Below, piece by piece: positions 19,837 through 33,944 of a stretch of DNA of 64,000 nt. A program made the position numbers and the translations under genes. The notes under the pieces are model-generated. The model was not told where the DNA came from, did no database searches, and saw nothing but the letters and a program-made list of their open reading frames with translations. This DNA comes from Rapana venosa. Lineage: Eukaryota; Mollusca; Gastropoda; Neogastropoda; Muricidae. Every line of letters begins with the position of its first letter. The stretch's first letter is position 1. The stretch lies in NCBI GenBank assembly GCA_028751875.1, contig CM054145.1:1764067-1828066 (forward strand), given 5' to 3'.

Positions 19837-21433
19837 ACAAGAAACTAAGACATGTTCCAAAAAAACATCGAGGAAGAAGATGCTATGCCTTACGGGGAAA
19901 ACAGCACCGCCAAATGGACAGTCGCTGCCCATCCCAGTGTCGAGTTCTCAATCCCGTTATCTTAGCACCACTGGAAGGCAACAGCACAGCCAACATGTCA
20001 CATTCTTGACATTTAGTTTTGGTGCCTTCCTTACAGCTCCGAGGATCCCCCGATGGTGAGATTTCATCCACCGTCTTTTCTCCCACCAAGAAGGTAGCCC
20101 CATTCCGACTTGGGGGAGGGATCGGGGGATGTGGTGTTTCCGAAACCCCACCAAATGCTGCAAAGAATGAATTTTTAACTAAATTTTTTAAAAATCCCTG
20201 TGTTTTAAACCAAGGAAAAAGGGGTCAGGCCATTCAAAGGCCAGGAGACCGCCCAAAAAAGAAAAGAAAATCACCCCCCTTTTTAATTCCCAACGCCTGC
20301 AATGGAGTTTTAAACCTTATGACCCGGGGATTGGTAAAATTCTCCCTCGGCTAAGCGCCGCTTTTTTTTTCTGCTGAAATTTTTGTTTTGTATTTTTTAT
20401 TTCCCCTTTGCAGCAGATTTCTCTGGTTTCGGGTGCCTGGGGAACCGGGAAAAAAAAGGAATTTTTTTTGGAAAACGATAGAGGGTTAAAAAAAGGCCGG
20501 GGAATTTTTGCCGGGGAAAGGCGAAAAAAAAAGGAAAAAAAGACCTGGGTTCACGTCTCATCGAAGACTAGCACCCAGACCATCACTCAGGGTCTAATGG
20601 GGGGGGGAAAATTTAAATTTTTGGGGGTCCAAGGGGATTCGAAAAAACCCATACCTCCGACCGGGATTTTTTCACTTTCTAGGCAGGGGGGTTTTTTTTT
20701 TTACCTCTAGACCACCCGATCCACCATGAAAAATCGGGCAAACCTCTGCAATTTTAAATTCCGACCCAAGCAGAAAAGGACAACTCCCACCATCCCAAAA
20801 GAGAACAAGTCATTTCAAAACCTCGAAAAGGGCACAAAGCTAAATCCCACACGTCCACAAAGCTGAAACTCGTTCCTTCTCCCCGGGGCAAAAAAAAACC
20901 AAAAACGGCCGCACCCCTTCAAAGATACACGTATTCAGCAACCTGGGGAAGATTGTGGGGCCGACGGAATAACCCTACAAACCAAGCTGTACGGCCCCCG
21001 AGAGGAGTACGGAAAGGAAAATGCCATTATTTTTTTTCTCCTTAACACATCTGCGGTTAAAAAGCGAACGAGAGAAAAGGTGATTTCTTTGGTTAGCTGA
21101 AACGAGAATACAGAAGTTGGCTTTGGGGCAAAATCGTTTCGAAAAGAAGCAACAACACCTTTTAGTATCATCCCCCCCTCTTGGGAGCATGCCGAACCCT
21201 TTGCCTCCCTCGCCCGGCCTTTGGCTTTTCTCCACACATTCTTGGACATGCTGTGTAAGCTGTAAAAACAAAGGGGGCGTGAGTCTTAAACAAGTCCTCG
21301 GATCTACCTGCCCTTTTGGGGTTTTTTTTTTTGGGGGGGGGGCGGGGGGTTTTTAGTTATTGTATGCCATTACTTTATTGCCTTTTCACATAAGACAAAA
21401 GGAACAAACAGCAAGCAAGCAAGAGGGGCCGAG

Positions 21434-21472
<39 letters not shown>

Positions 21473-22322
21473 GGGAAGAGGCGTGTGTGTGTGTGTGTGG
21501 TGTGTGTGTGGGGTGTGGTGTGTGTGTGGGGTTTGGGGGTGTTTTGGGGTTGTGTGTGGTTTTGTGTTTTTTATGTGTGTGTAAATGAACGCTTGTTTTT
21601 TCGTTCCTGTTATATTGGTATTTTTTTTGGGTGTATTGCTTTTAATAACATAAAAATAATAACTTTATCATCATCATCATCATCAAGTGTAGGGAATTAA
21701 TAAGTATGGAATGTATACGGCTATACTTAAAAAAAAAAAAAACCAAATCAAAGCGCATTGGTTAGGTTTTTTCTCCTGAGATTTTTAATCCTCCATACCC
21801 AAAAGGGGTAAAAGGAATTAATTTTGAATCGTGTGCGGCCGCGCCCCGGCCGGGTGTTGTGTAATTTTGCGGGGGGGGGGGTAGGACAAAGAAAAAAAAT
21901 GATAAAATATGTTGCTTTTTAAAAAGTATTAGCCCATTTGTGTTGTTTATTCAGGGGTGGGTTTGGGGGTTTGTCTTTGTTTGGGTGTGTTTTGTGTGTG
22001 TGTGTGGTGTGGGGTGTGTGTGTGTGTGTGTTGTGTGTGCGTGTGTGTGTGTGTGGTTTATTATTTAAAGGGGAAAGCCCTTAAAAAAAAAGAACAGCGA
22101 GCACCCAGGTTCGCGCGCACGACGGCACGCCCCAACACCACCCCCACAAACCCCAAACCCCACACACAACAAAAAACCCACACACACACAACAAAACAAA
22201 AACAAAACACAACACAAAAAGGAGACAAAAATTTTCAAAACAAAGACACAAAAAAACCCCCAAAAAAACCAAACAAAAAAACAAAACACCACATCCCCCC
22301 CCCCCCCCCCCCCCCCCCCCCC

Positions 22323-22358
<36 letters not shown>

Positions 22359-22360
22359 AA

Positions 22361-22401
<41 letters not shown>

Positions 22402-22739
22402 CAAACCACCTTTTTTTTCACCAAGAAAAACACACAAAAACACCCAAAAAAAAAAACGTCCCCGAAAGCGACGGGGGAAAAGTGGAAAACTGGCAATGGT
22501 TCCAAGGGGGTTTTTTTTTTATGGGAAATTTTGCCATTGGATTTCTTTTTTGGTTCCCAACCCAAAACCCTCCAATGGGTTGGGTTTTTTTTTTTTTAAT
22601 TAAAATTTTTTTTTTTAAGCCATCGTTTAGGTATAAACCCACCCCCACCCACAATAAAAAACTTTGAAAAAAAACTTTTAAAAAAATTTTTTTTCGAGGT
22701 AATGGTGCCCCATTTGCTTCCCCTTTTTACACCTTTCCC
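19837..22739. other. Unassigned sequence; from about 20100 it looks like low-accuracy consensus
   Basis: 19840-20100 is ordinary-looking unique DNA with no recognised gene. From about 20100, homopolymer expansion (runs of G, T, A and C) becomes frequent and mixed words are lost, as in the demonstrably corrupted copy at 22.7-34.2 kb. Recognisable islands are a GA/GT microsatellite at 21430-21580 and a damaged tail repeat near 21690-21765 (aaatcaaagcgc). C runs fill about 22295-22400. I could not find the undamaged counterpart elsewhere in the window. Confidence 0.55.
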
Positions 22740-22759
22740 GTTGATAGAGAAATTTTTTC

Positions 22760-23365
22760 TTCCCCCCCTCTCCTCCTACCTTTTCCCCCTTTTTTCTTCC
22801 AAATTTTCTCTTTAACCCCCCCTTTCACATTTTTCCCTTCCCCCCCCTTTTCTCCCTCCTTCCCTCTTTTTCCCCCTCCCCCTCCCCTTCTTCTTCTCCT
22901 CCCCTCCCTTCTTCTCCTTCTCTTCTTCTTCCCCCCCTCCTTCTCCCCTCCTCTTCTCCCCCTCCTCCTCCTCTTCTTCTTTTTCTCCTCCTCTTCTTCT
23001 CCTCCTCTTCCTTTTCTTCCCTCCTCTTTTTCTTCTCCTCCTCCTTCTTCTCCTCCTCCTTCTTCCTCCTCCCCCTTTTTTTTCCCTCCTCCTCTTTTCT
23101 TCTCCCCTCCTCTTTTTCCCTCCTCCTTCTTCCCCTCCTCCTCCTCCTTTCTCCTCCTCCCCTCTTCTTCTCCTCCCTTCTTTGCACCCTCCCCCTCCTC
23201 TTTTTTTTCTCCTCCCCTCTTCTTTTTTTGTTCTTCTCCTCCCCTTTACTTCTTTTTGTTGTTGTTATTCTTTTGTTGCTCTTTTTTTCTTCCTTCTTCT
23301 TCTTTTTTTCTTTTTTTCTTCTTCCCTCCTCCCCCCTCCTTCTTCTTCTTCTTCTCCTCCTTTTC
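22760..23365. repeat. Polypyrimidine (TTC/TCC)n tract
   Basis: This C/T-only tract corresponds to 34425-34950. Arg/Lys/Glu-rich minus-strand frames are artefacts. Confidence 0.9.
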
Positions 23366-23570
23366 TCTTCATGTGGAGCGCTCAGACAGAACTCTTTTTG
23401 TCTGTATAACAAAAACCGGTGCACCCCCCTCTCTCCCAAAGCGCCAAAAGTCAGACCCTACAATCTACTTCGCGTGCGACAAGGTCTTTTTTTAAGTCTT
23501 CTGCAAAGAAATCGTCTAATGCCCGCTTTTGATGAACAGACGTAAAATCGAAGCAACAACGGGAAAGGTA

Positions 23571-23614
<44 letters not shown>

Positions 23615-24153
23615 AGGCAGAAAAGGCCCCAAGAAAGGGGGGAAAAATAGACAAGAAAAAAAACCCGGGCAAAAAAAAAAAAAAAGGGCGCAGAAATAAA
23701 CGGGGGGGATAGAAAAAGGGAATTCCTACACAAAATTTCCAGAAGGTAGGGTATGCTTTTTTTTAAAATTTTTAAGTTTCCCTGGGACCTCGGGCGGGGA
23801 AAAATCTAAAAAACAAAACAAAACAAAAAAGCCTCCTATCCCACCCCCCAAAAAAATAAAACCGGGTGTCCGTACAAAGATACCATCCCCGGATGGGAAT
23901 GGGGCTACCATAAGGGGAAAAAAAAAAAAAAAAAGTTTTCATTTGTAAAAATCTCCCCTCGGAGCTCAAAACTGGGAACAAAAAACACAAAAGGAAAGAA
24001 ATGAAAAAAATAAAAAAAAAACAAGAAAATAAGAAAAAAAATGCGAAGATCAGGCGATATGCGAACGTAGTACAGTCCCTAACTTTGCCGGGGAATCTGG
24101 AATGTGACCAGAACGAAAACGCTCGGTTTGTTTGGCAATTGTAGTCAGTATTT

Positions 24154-24425
24154 TTGGGACGATACCAGTGGTCAAGCATCGCTTTCCCCAACCAAGGGTT
24201 TACAGCACGAAGTGGTTACAAGGAATGGACCGTTTGTCCCCCTTTGGGCTTCAGTGAGTCCCCATTCACCCGCTGAAAAGGGGTACCTCCCTTTTTGGGG
24301 TTAGGAAGGGTAAAGCACGGGGAGGGGAAATGGGCGCCCCCCCCCTTCAATATGGGGGCACCTTGAAAGTGGGCCCTCTGATGCCCTCGCCCCAAAAAAA
24401 CACACATAGTTTGGGACCCTTTCCC
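24154..24425 (+). repeat. SINE family A, corrupted copy
   Basis: It is readable as gggacgataccagtgg, tttccccaaccaaggg, gggtacctccctttttgggg and cttcaatatggggg. It is the counterpart of 35754-36041. Confidence 0.75.
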
Positions 24426-25339
24426 TTTTTTAAATTCAGTGCATTGGCAGCCCCCCGGGTAAAAAGGAAAGCGTATTCTTTTTTGAAATTTAACAAAAAC
24501 AAAATACTTTCACTCGGCCTAAATCTTTTTTATCAAAACAGATCATTGGGGGGAAAAAAACTTTGACCTTTGAAAAATAGCCCTTGACAAAAAAACCTTG
24601 ACCTAAAAAAAAACCTTGGCCTTAAAAAAAAAAAACCCTTTTCCCCCCTTTGAAAAAAAAACCCCTCGAACCCAAAATTTTACCCACTAAACCGGACAAC
24701 AATCTCTATTTTCTTTTAAAGAAATTTCTTTCTTTTTTTAAAATTTCCCCCCCAAAGCCCTTGTGTAGCTACAACGACCCTTTCACTATAAGATCTCAAG
24801 CAATACCCCCGACATCTACAAAGCAGGGAAAACGCACTCGAAACGACTTTCTTCTTCCTTCAGCAACGGCCGTTTACCCGGTTGGCCCTCAGAGATAGGG
24901 GCCTTACAAGGATCCAAACGACCCACCCAGTGACACATTTAAAAGGAAAAGAAACCCAAAAGTGAAAAAAATCCTCTAAAGCGTATAAATTTTTTTTGGG
25001 TTTTTTTTAATATATTTAGTTTTTTGGGTAACTGGGCCCCCCAGAGATACAACAAACCTGCTGTTTTTTGGGGGTTTTTTTTTGGAAGGGGGGGCAATAA
25101 ATTTTTTTAACAAAAGTTTTTTTTTTTCTTTTGAAAAGATTAAACTTTGATAACCAAAAAAACCTTGTACTTTTTTTTTTTTTAAAACAGACCCGTTCCA
25201 CCTTTATTGACTTCCAAAACAAAAAAATTTTCCATATTACAACTTTAAAAGATTTAAACAATTTGGAATTCCCACCCCCCCCCCCCCCAAAAACCCAAGG
25301 GCCCAAAACCCCCCCCAAAGATTTCGGGGGAAAAAAAAA

Positions 25340-25370
<31 letters not shown>

Positions 25371-26204
25371 AAAAGGGAAACCCCCCCCCCCCCCCCCCCC
25401 CCCTTTTTTAAAGTCCGTTGGTTCAGTCAGTTTCCTTTTTGATTAATGTTATTGTTTTTTTTTTTGCATTTACATTTTTTGTTGTTTCTCAATATCGATC
25501 TTTTTATTTTTTACTTGCATTGCTAGGGTTGTTTTTTTCCAAAAATTCAACATTTTTTTTCCCTTTTTTGGTGGTCTTAAACAATTCTTATTATCATCTA
25601 TAAAAACTGAAACAACACAAACATGCGGGGGGCATCACACACCAAACATCACTCACAAAAATAAAAAACCCCCGGCGCCTCACTCACCACATATGTTATA
25701 GTTGTACCAAAAGCTATAATAGCATTTCTCAATTTTAAAATTGTTATCTTTGTTTGGGCTTTTTTGTGTCGAAGTTTTTGGGAAAATAGATTCGATTTAC
25801 GCACAAAATACATCAAATTAAGTCTTCCCCCCCCCCCCCCTTCCCTTCCCTCGCTAATATCAATTTGAAAAACAAGTACAAAGAAACTGCACACACACAC
25901 AAATTGCCCGAATAAAAAATAAAACATACACCTGCCGTGTTTTGTTTAAAACAAGTTAAATTTTTCCCTCCTTTGTTCTGTTTTTGCTTTTTCATTGTTT
26001 TAACATTTAAATGAGTTTTATGCTTAGATCTTTTTTCCCCCTTGTATCATTCATTAAATTCACAAAAACAAACTCACTTATTTTCACTTCTTCCCCCCTC
26101 TCTGTGCTCGCTAAAAAAATTTTTAAGTTAAAAGTTAAAACGAACACAACCCCAACACACACACAACACACACACACACACACAACACACCCCAACAACA
26201 CAAG
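24426..26204. other. Corrupted unique DNA
   Basis: It corresponds base by base, with many errors, to 36042-37985. I see no gene in either copy. C and A runs around 25270-25405 replace ordinary sequence of the other copy. Confidence 0.6.
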
Positions 26205-26489
26205 GGGGGACAGTTTCCTAGTGTCAGAACTTTTGCGCTCGCATCTGACAACCCGGGTTTCGATTCCTTTAAAGGGGATTTTTTTCCCTGGAATTAACAT
26301 CAGTGCAGACTCCACTCCCCCCAAAAGGCCTTCGGATGAGACTATAAACCGACCCCCCCGGTGCGAACGCACCAGAACACTTGGCGCCGTTAAATCCGGG
26401 TTCCGTTTTTTCGCAGAAAGTAAGTCTTAAATTTTAAAAACGTCTTTTCCATTTTAAGATACCAGCGATCCTAAGTGGGGCGAAATGAG

Positions 26490-26529
<40 letters not shown>

Positions 26530-26784
26530 AAAATCTACTGGGGGTTGTGTGTGTGAGTGGGGGTTGCGGGTGGGGGCGGCTATCATGCGCACTTGTGGGT
26601 AAAAAATGTAATAAAAAAGGGAAATAGTATTCTTAACATGAACAAATCAAGAACAATAATTTAAACTTTAAAAAATTTTTTAAAAAATGAAATTTAAAAA
26701 TAATTTCAAGAACTCAATAAATGCCCTTAGGCTTAACAATCACCCTTTGCAATGTCAATTTTTAACTTAATCTATTTATCTTCT

Positions 26785-28190
26785 ATCGCCCCCGTAGTCT
26801 GACGACCGGGGGGGCCCCTCAAAGACTCAACAACCAGTTTTTTTCCCCTCCATTCCTCTTTTTCGTTCTGCCTTTCTCAGGTTTTTGGGTTGATTTTAAG
26901 GGCCTGTCCCTTTTTCGCTGATTTTCCTCCCAGGCTTTTCCTTGGTCTGCCTCTTTTTCTTCCCCTCCCTTGGGGGGAACAGTGCCTTGTAAAGGGGCTT
27001 TGTCCTTTGGTTTTGTGCTTGATCCTTTGTTGTTTTTGTTTTAAAAGGGGGTTCTCATGGGGGCCCAATGTTTGGGGATTGTTTGCCTTTTTTGTTTTTA
27101 GGGGTTTTGGGAAATCAAGGAGTCCCGAAAGCACTCATTCCCCGCCTGAAAATTTTCTTAAATCTGCAGGGGGGTTGTTGGGGGTTGTTTTGGTTTGGGG
27201 GAGGCATTAGCTGGTCTTGGAGGTGAATTTATTTTTATTTTTTTAAATTTTTATTTTTAATCTTTTTTCTTGCACTCCCCTCATATCCCTTCTTATCCCC
27301 GGTCTTAAATTCCCAATTTACTAACTTTTTTTTCCCGCTTTGGTTTCCCTTTCATCAATCCGTTTGTTTTGAATCGTTTGTCTTCTCTGCAGTTTCCATG
27401 CCGTATTTTTTTGGGAGGCCCTTATTAGGTGTTCTTTTTGGGCGGGGCAAGCTCTTTTTCTGATCCGCTGCATCCCTCCCCCGTCAAAATGCCTTTTTTA
27501 AAACGATAAATACAGGGGTAAAGGCTTGTTTTTGTTGAAGTACCGCCACATATTTTCTGGGGTTGAATTCGTTCTGTTGTGCTGCCCCTGCTCTGAAACC
27601 TGCTTGTTCCCCAGCAAAGATGGGCCGCTTGGGCTTCTCTTTAATATTATCTGCAGCTGACCTTGCTTGGGTGGCATATGAGGGTGTTTTTGGGGGTAAT
27701 TATGGCTTTTTGTAGATTTCCTTTTTTTGGGGGGGGTGTGATGATGCTGTGTCCATGGGGTTGGCCATTTTCCGTCTCCGTCTTTTTGCAGATTTTAGTA
27801 GGGCGTGATCATGGGGTTCCCCCCCACTTGAACCAACTCACTGGAATGTTTTCGCCCCCTGTGACTTCCCCTTTTTCAGCGATCCCGACTGCGTTTCCCC
27901 TTTTCGGGGGTAGGGGGACTGTCTGTGTCTTTGCTTGCGGGTACATTAAGGGCTTTGGATCCCTGCGGTTCTATAGTTTAAAAGGTCGGAGAGTTTTCTG
28001 TCCATCTGTTTAGAAAATCCCGGTCGTCAGTGAGACACTTTCCCCCCTTTTTTTCTTGGGTTTTTAAAACCTTTTCTTGTTTTTTTGCTAGTCGATCTTT
28101 TTACCAGCTGATTCTTTTTGCTATTGTTTTTTTTGATGTTCTCTTTTAATGTCTTGGGACTGTTTACAACTGTTCAAAATTTCTTCAATG
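26785..28190 (-). mobile_element. RTE-like LINE, corrupted copy of 38590-40135
   Basis: Minus-strand fragments such as GRKRGRPRKSLGGKSAKK and, on the plus strand, ccccgtagtctgacgaccgg and agcctgttgaac-like segments align to the element at 38590-40135. No frame longer than about 120 codons survives. Confidence 0.75.
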
Positions 28191-29079
28191 GAATTCCAAA
28201 AAGGCGGGAGATGAGGTTTTAACTTCTCTCAAATTCAATTTGATAGGGGGATTTGAAAAATATTCACCCCCAAAGCATTTTAAAATCCTTTTGAATTTTG
28301 TCTAAATGCATTTAATTTTCCTGAAAAAAAATGCCGCTTTTCGTAAGAGTAAGCCACTGTGTGTGGGGAAAAAGATGACAAATTTCAAAACTGCATACCA
28401 CGGGGGGGATGTAAAAAAAGTACACAAGTGCTTATTCCTTATCCCCGGGATAAAATAATTTTTTAAAAACACAAAACACACAACCCGCCGCACGCCGCAC
28501 GCACGCACGCCGCACGCACCCGCACCCCGCACACACAAACACACACAAACCCAAAAACAAAAAAACACAAGTGAAAATTTTTCTTGTCGTGCTCATTAAA
28601 AAACGACGCCAGTTTCCCCCAAAAACTTGGCTTTGTCATCCCCCCCAATTGTACCTAGAGACATTGGAAAAAACTTTTATTGCCCCCTTCACGAGTTTTT
28701 TTGTTTTTTATTTGCACCCGGTTGTTACTACCTTTGGGGTTTCGTTAAGCTGCCATGTGAAGATTCGGCTATGTCATATTAGTTACGTTAAACTAGTTTT
28801 GTTATTCAATTTGGTTTTTCGCTGTTTTTTTGCCGTCTGGATTAAAAAAAAAAAACTTCTTTAATTCTTCTTCAAAACTTTACTTACACACCACACACAC
28901 AAACAAGAAAAAAACACCTCTCTGTCCCCCTGCTTTTTTCCTCTGTAGGCTTTTCCAACTTCCATGCTCCCTTATACAATTTTTTGTTCCCTTTTCCTTT
29001 TCCCCCCCCCCCCCCCCCCCTAATCCCTTTTCCCCTATCACTAATATCACTTAAAATGAAAGCATCAAAAAGAAGTTAG

Positions 29080-32000
29080 TTTAGTGCAAAATTTTGTAGT
29101 GTAGTGGAGGCATGTGTAATGTATGGAGTGCTGGTAGTCAGTAGATGTGGCGTGTTTGTGTATGCAGTGTGGTGGGAGTGTATGCAATTTTTGTAGTGCA
29201 GTGTGTAGGTAGTGCAGTGTGTAGCAGTGTGAGTGTAGCAAGTGTGAGGTTCAGTGTTATGTGGTAGTGCGTGTGGTGTTTTAGCGCAGTGTTAGTGTGT
29301 GGAGTGTGGGCAGTGTGTAGTGTGTGCGGGGTGTGCAGTGTGTAGTGTGGTGCAGTGTGTGGTAGTGTAGCGCAGTGTGTAGGTAGTTCAGTGATCTGTG
29401 TGTTGTAGGATGTGTGTATGATTAGTGCGGTGTGAGTGAGTGTGTGCTGTGTGAGTGTAGTGCTGTGAGTGTAGTGCTGTGTTGTGGAGTGTGTAGTGAG
29501 GGGCCAGTGTGTAGTGTAGTGCAGTGTTATGCAGTGTAAAATGTGTGTAGTGCATTTGATTAGTGCGTGTAATGTGTTGTGGTATGCAGTGTGGTTAGGG
29601 GAGTGTGCGCTGTGTAGTGTATGCAGTGTGTAGTTTCTGGTACTGAGTGCGTTGTATGAGTAGTTAATGTGAGGGTTGTGATGATGTGAGTGTATGCAGT
29701 ATTAGTGTAGGGTATGCAATGTGTATGTAGTGCAGTGGTAGTGTTTGTGGTGATTTTTATGGTAGTGTGGTGCATTGTGTAGTGTAGTGGATGCATTGTG
29801 GGTTTCAGTGAAATGTGTAGTGCAGTGTGTAGTGCATGTGTAGTGTAGTTCGTGTGTGATGTGTATTTTGCGTGTGTAGGGAGTGCAGTGTTAGTGTAGT
29901 GCAGTGATGTAAGTGGGGTTTTGAGTGGTTCAGTGTGTGTGTGGGTGCAGGTGTAGTGTAGTGCAGTGTGAGTGCAGTTGTAGTGTGGTGAGTGGTATGA
30001 TGCGTGTGTTGTAGTGCGTGGTAGTGTGCGCAGGGTAGTTAGTGCAGTGTTAGTTAGTTTGTTGTAGTGTTGCAGTGTGTAGTGTTTAGTGCAGTGGGTT
30101 AGTGTTAGTGGGGCTTGTTTAGTGTAGTGCAGTGTGTTTGCTGTGTGTGTGCAGTGTGTGTGTAGTGCAGTGTGTGTGGGATGCTGTGAGTGTATGCATG
30201 TGTAGGGAGTGCGTTGGGGAGTTGTAGTGGTTCAGGGGGTAGTGTGTCAGTGTGTTGAGTGGTGTGTATTTTAGGCGTGGTATGTAGGCAGAGTGTAGTG
30301 TATGCAGAGGTAGTGTTAAAGCAATTTTAGTGTACTGTGGTGCAGGTTTTTAGTGTAGTGCAGAGTTAGTGGAGTGCAGAGGTAGTGTAAAGCTTTTTTG
30401 TGTACTGTGGTGCGTGTGTATGTAGTGAGTTGTGATGGTGCAGGTGTGTGTATAGTTGTGTAGTTTTTGTAGTGCAAGTTATGCATTTTGTGTGTAAAAG
30501 TAGTGTGTATTTAGGCAGTGTGTAGTCAGGTGTAGTGTAGTGCAGTGTGTAAGTAGTCTTGTGTAGTGCTGTGAGTTAGTGAGTGTGTAAGTGTGTGTGT
30601 GTATGAAAGGGGTAGTGTGTATGCATGGTAGTGTGTAGTGCAGTGTGTGTGTAGTGGTTGTAGGGAGTGGTGTGTTAGTGTTTGTGCAGGGGTAAGGGAG
30701 TAGTGTGTAGTCAGTGTGTATTTTTCATGTGTAGCGCATGTGTAGGTAATTGGTGCAGTGTTAGTGTAGGCGTGTGTTGTTGATTGTATTTAGTGCAGTG
30801 TTGTTTAATTGGTGCATTGTTTGTGGTGAGTGTGTATGTAGGCAGGGAATTTTAGGGAGTGTGTGTGTTGAGGGTGTGTGTAGTGTAGTGAGTGTGAATG
30901 TATGAGTGAGTGTTATGTATGCATGTGTAATGTAGGCATGGTGTGTAGTGTTGTGTTGCAAGGGGTTTTGTAGGCATGTGTAGTGTAGTGCAGTGTGTAT
31001 GTGTGATTTTGTATGAGTGAGTGTGTAGGTAGTGCAGTTGTATGTATGCTGTTTTGCGTTTTATTTGTGTATGTGGGGCGTATGTAGGGGCGTGGGCAGT
31101 TGTAAGGTCGTGTGATTGGGAGGGATGTATGGGAGTTATGTAGTGCAAAGTGTAGTGAGTGCTGGTGGTTTTGCTGGTGTAGTGCAGTGTGTAGGTAGTG
31201 TTTTAGGTAGTGCAGAGTGTAGTTAGTGCGGTGTAGTGGTAGTGTGTATGTGTGCAATTGTAGTGTAGTGGATTGTGTTGCAGTGTTATGTAGTGTGTGT
31301 AGTGTAAGGGGGTGTGCAGTGTTTGTTGCGTGTGTAACAGTGCAGTAAATGTGTTATGTAATGCAGGTTAGTGAGTGTGGGTGAAATGTAGTGGAGTGTG
31401 AAGTGTAGTGTGGGTGGTATGCAGTGGTGTGTGTGTGGGCAGGTGTAATTATGTGTTCGTGGTTTTGTAGTCGTGGTAGTTAGTGCTGTAGTGTTAGGAA
31501 AAAGTATGCTGTGGTAGGGCGTGTTAAAGGGATGGTGTGCAGTTGTTGTAGTGCGTGTGGGAGTATTTTGTAGCATGTGTAGTGAGTGCAGTGTGTACAG
31601 TATGAGTGATGGTATGCCTTTTTGTAGTAGTGTGTATACGGTAGTGCATGTGTAGTGCGTGTGTAGGCAGTTAGGGTGGGTGTGTAGTTACTGTTATGTG
31701 TGTTGAATGTGTGTGCATTGTTGTTTGTTGTGCGTATTTTGTAGTGCTGTGTGGAGTGCAGTGCTGTGTATGGTAGTTAATGCGTGTAGTGTGTAGAGTT
31801 GTTTTGTCCGTGTATGATTGGGAGGGGGCAAAAGGTAGGGGAGTGTGTGTGGTTTTAGTGTAGTGTTATGTGTGTTGTGCAGTGTAGTGGTATTGTGCAT
31901 GTGTAGTTAGTGCATTGTTTTGGGTAGAGTTAGTGTGTATGTAGTGCAGTGTGTGTGTAGTGCAATGGGGTATGCAGTATTTTTATGTAAGAGTGTGTAG

Positions 32001-33925
32001 TGTAGTGCAGTTGTAGTGCATGGTAATGTAGGCATGGGGTAGTGTGTGCGTATGTTAGTGTGTAAATGTGTGGAGTGAGTGCAGGTTGTGTTCAGTGTGT
32101 GCATGTTTATGATGCAGGTTTGTGTATGCAGTGTGGGTTTAGTGCATTGTGTAGTGTAGTGCAAGGGGAAAGGGTAGTGCAGTGTAGTGCATGGTAGGTT
32201 TTGTGGAAGTCAGTGTGTAGATATAGTTTAAGTAATGTGTAAATATAGTGAAGTGAGGGTTTTCCCTGTATGTAGTGCATGTTAGGGGGTGCAGTGGGGT
32301 TTTAGTGTTTGGGGGTTTGTTAGTGCATGTGTAGGTATGCATGTGAGTAGTGCAGGGTGTTAGTGATGTAAGTATTGGGGGGGGGGGTATAGTGTATTTT
32401 CATGTGAGGGGTAGGCAGTGTTGTTATGCAGTGTGTAGTGTATGTGTAAGGGTGTGGTTAGTGCATGTGTGTGTAGTGAGTGCAGTGAGGATGTGTAGTG
32501 CAGGTTTGTTGCGTGTAAGTTAGTGCAGTAGTTTGGTATGCAGTGTATGTGTAGTGCAGTGGGGATAGGTTTTGGCAGTGATAGTGTAGTGCAGGTATGT
32601 TAGTGAGTGTTATGTCGTGATTGGTAGTGTAGTGCAGTTTAGTGTTTGCAGTGTTGTGTAGTGCGTGTATAGGGGTAGTGCAGGGGTTTGGGAGTGGTGT
32701 TGTGTAGTGCATTAAGTGTTGTATGCATTTTGTAAATGTGTGCAGTGCATTGTGTAGTGTAGGGAGTGTAGTGTATGCAGTGTGTTTTGGTGCAGTTATG
32801 CAAGGTGTGTGTGCATGGTAATGAGGGTGGTATAAGTAGTGGTGATGTTATGTGTGGTGGTGAATGAAGTGTTGTAATGCCGTGTAGGGTCGTGTAGTGC
32901 AGTGGTAATGCAGTGGGAGTGTTTTGGTATGTAAGCAGTGTTGTTAGGGGGTTTTGTGTGAGGTGATTTGTGTTGGGGAGTGCAGTGTGGGTTAACGCAA
33001 TGGTATGTTTGTTAGTGTAGTGCATTGTGGGAGTGTAGTGCATTTTGGGAGTGCAGTGTGAGGGATTGTTGGGATATGTATGAGTGCAATGTGTAGTCAG
33101 TGAGTGCAGGTGGATGTGTAGTTTGGGGCAGTTGAGTTAGTGTGTAAGGGAAGTATTGTAGTGAGTGCAGGGTTTCAGGTTGGAGGCAGTATGGGGAGTG
33201 TTAGGGAGGGAGTGTGTGTAGGCATGTGTAGTGCGTGCGTGTGTAGGTATGCAGTGTGTTGAGCTGTGTAGTGGAGGGGGTGTAGGAGGCGGAGTTAGTG
33301 CAGTGTTAGTTATGCAGTGTGAGTGAGTGCATTGGTGTAGGGCATTTTGTATGCAGGGCGTTGTAGGAGGATGTGGTTTAGTGCATATGGGGGGAGTGCA
33401 GTGTGTGTGTAATGGGGGGTTTGAATGTGAAAAATTGCTGTGATGTGTAGGGTTAGTGCAGTAGTGTATGCGTGTTAGTGTGTGTTTTATATTTTATGAT
33501 TTTATGATTTTATTGGGTGCATTGTGTAGTGTAGTGCTTGTTTTATCAGGTTTGTAGTCAGTGTTTTTAGGCAGTGTGTAGGGGGGTATTGTTAGTTAGG
33601 CATGTTATGAGGGCAGGTTAGTGTTGGCAGGTAGTGTGTGCATTGTGTTAGTTTTTTTTGGGGTTTTTTTGCCTTGGGGAGTGCAGTGGGCACGGTATGC
33701 ATTTCATTTGATCAGTGATGGTGTGTGTGCATTGTGTGTGCAGTCATTGGTGTTTTAGTGCATTGTGTAGTGCAGGGGTTTTGGAAATGTAGTGCAGTGT
33801 AGTGTATGCATTTTTAGTTAAATGCATTGTAGTTAGTGCTTGTGTGTCAGTGTGTTGGTTTGTGTGCATTGTTTAGTGTTGTGATTAGTGCTTGTGTGTG
33901 TAGGGATTGGGTGTGTAGTGATTGT
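29080..33925. repeat. GTGTAGTGCA-type satellite, corrupted copy
   Basis: This is the same satellite as 41010-46505, here with many indels. The words tagtgcagtg and gtgtgtagtg are still dominant. Thr/His-rich minus-strand frames are spurious. Confidence 0.85.
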
Positions 33926-33944
33926 TAATTAATAAAAATGGGTT

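Noticed and set aside
18958..20009. Lys/Arg/Glu-rich and Ser/Leu/Phe-rich proteins of about 300 residues
   Set aside because: They arise from a polypurine-polypyrimidine tract, in all frames at once.
26007..26430. Small secreted or membrane proteins at 26.0-26.4 kb
   Set aside because: They lie in the corrupted copy; the clean counterpart at 37.8-38.2 kb does not keep these frames.
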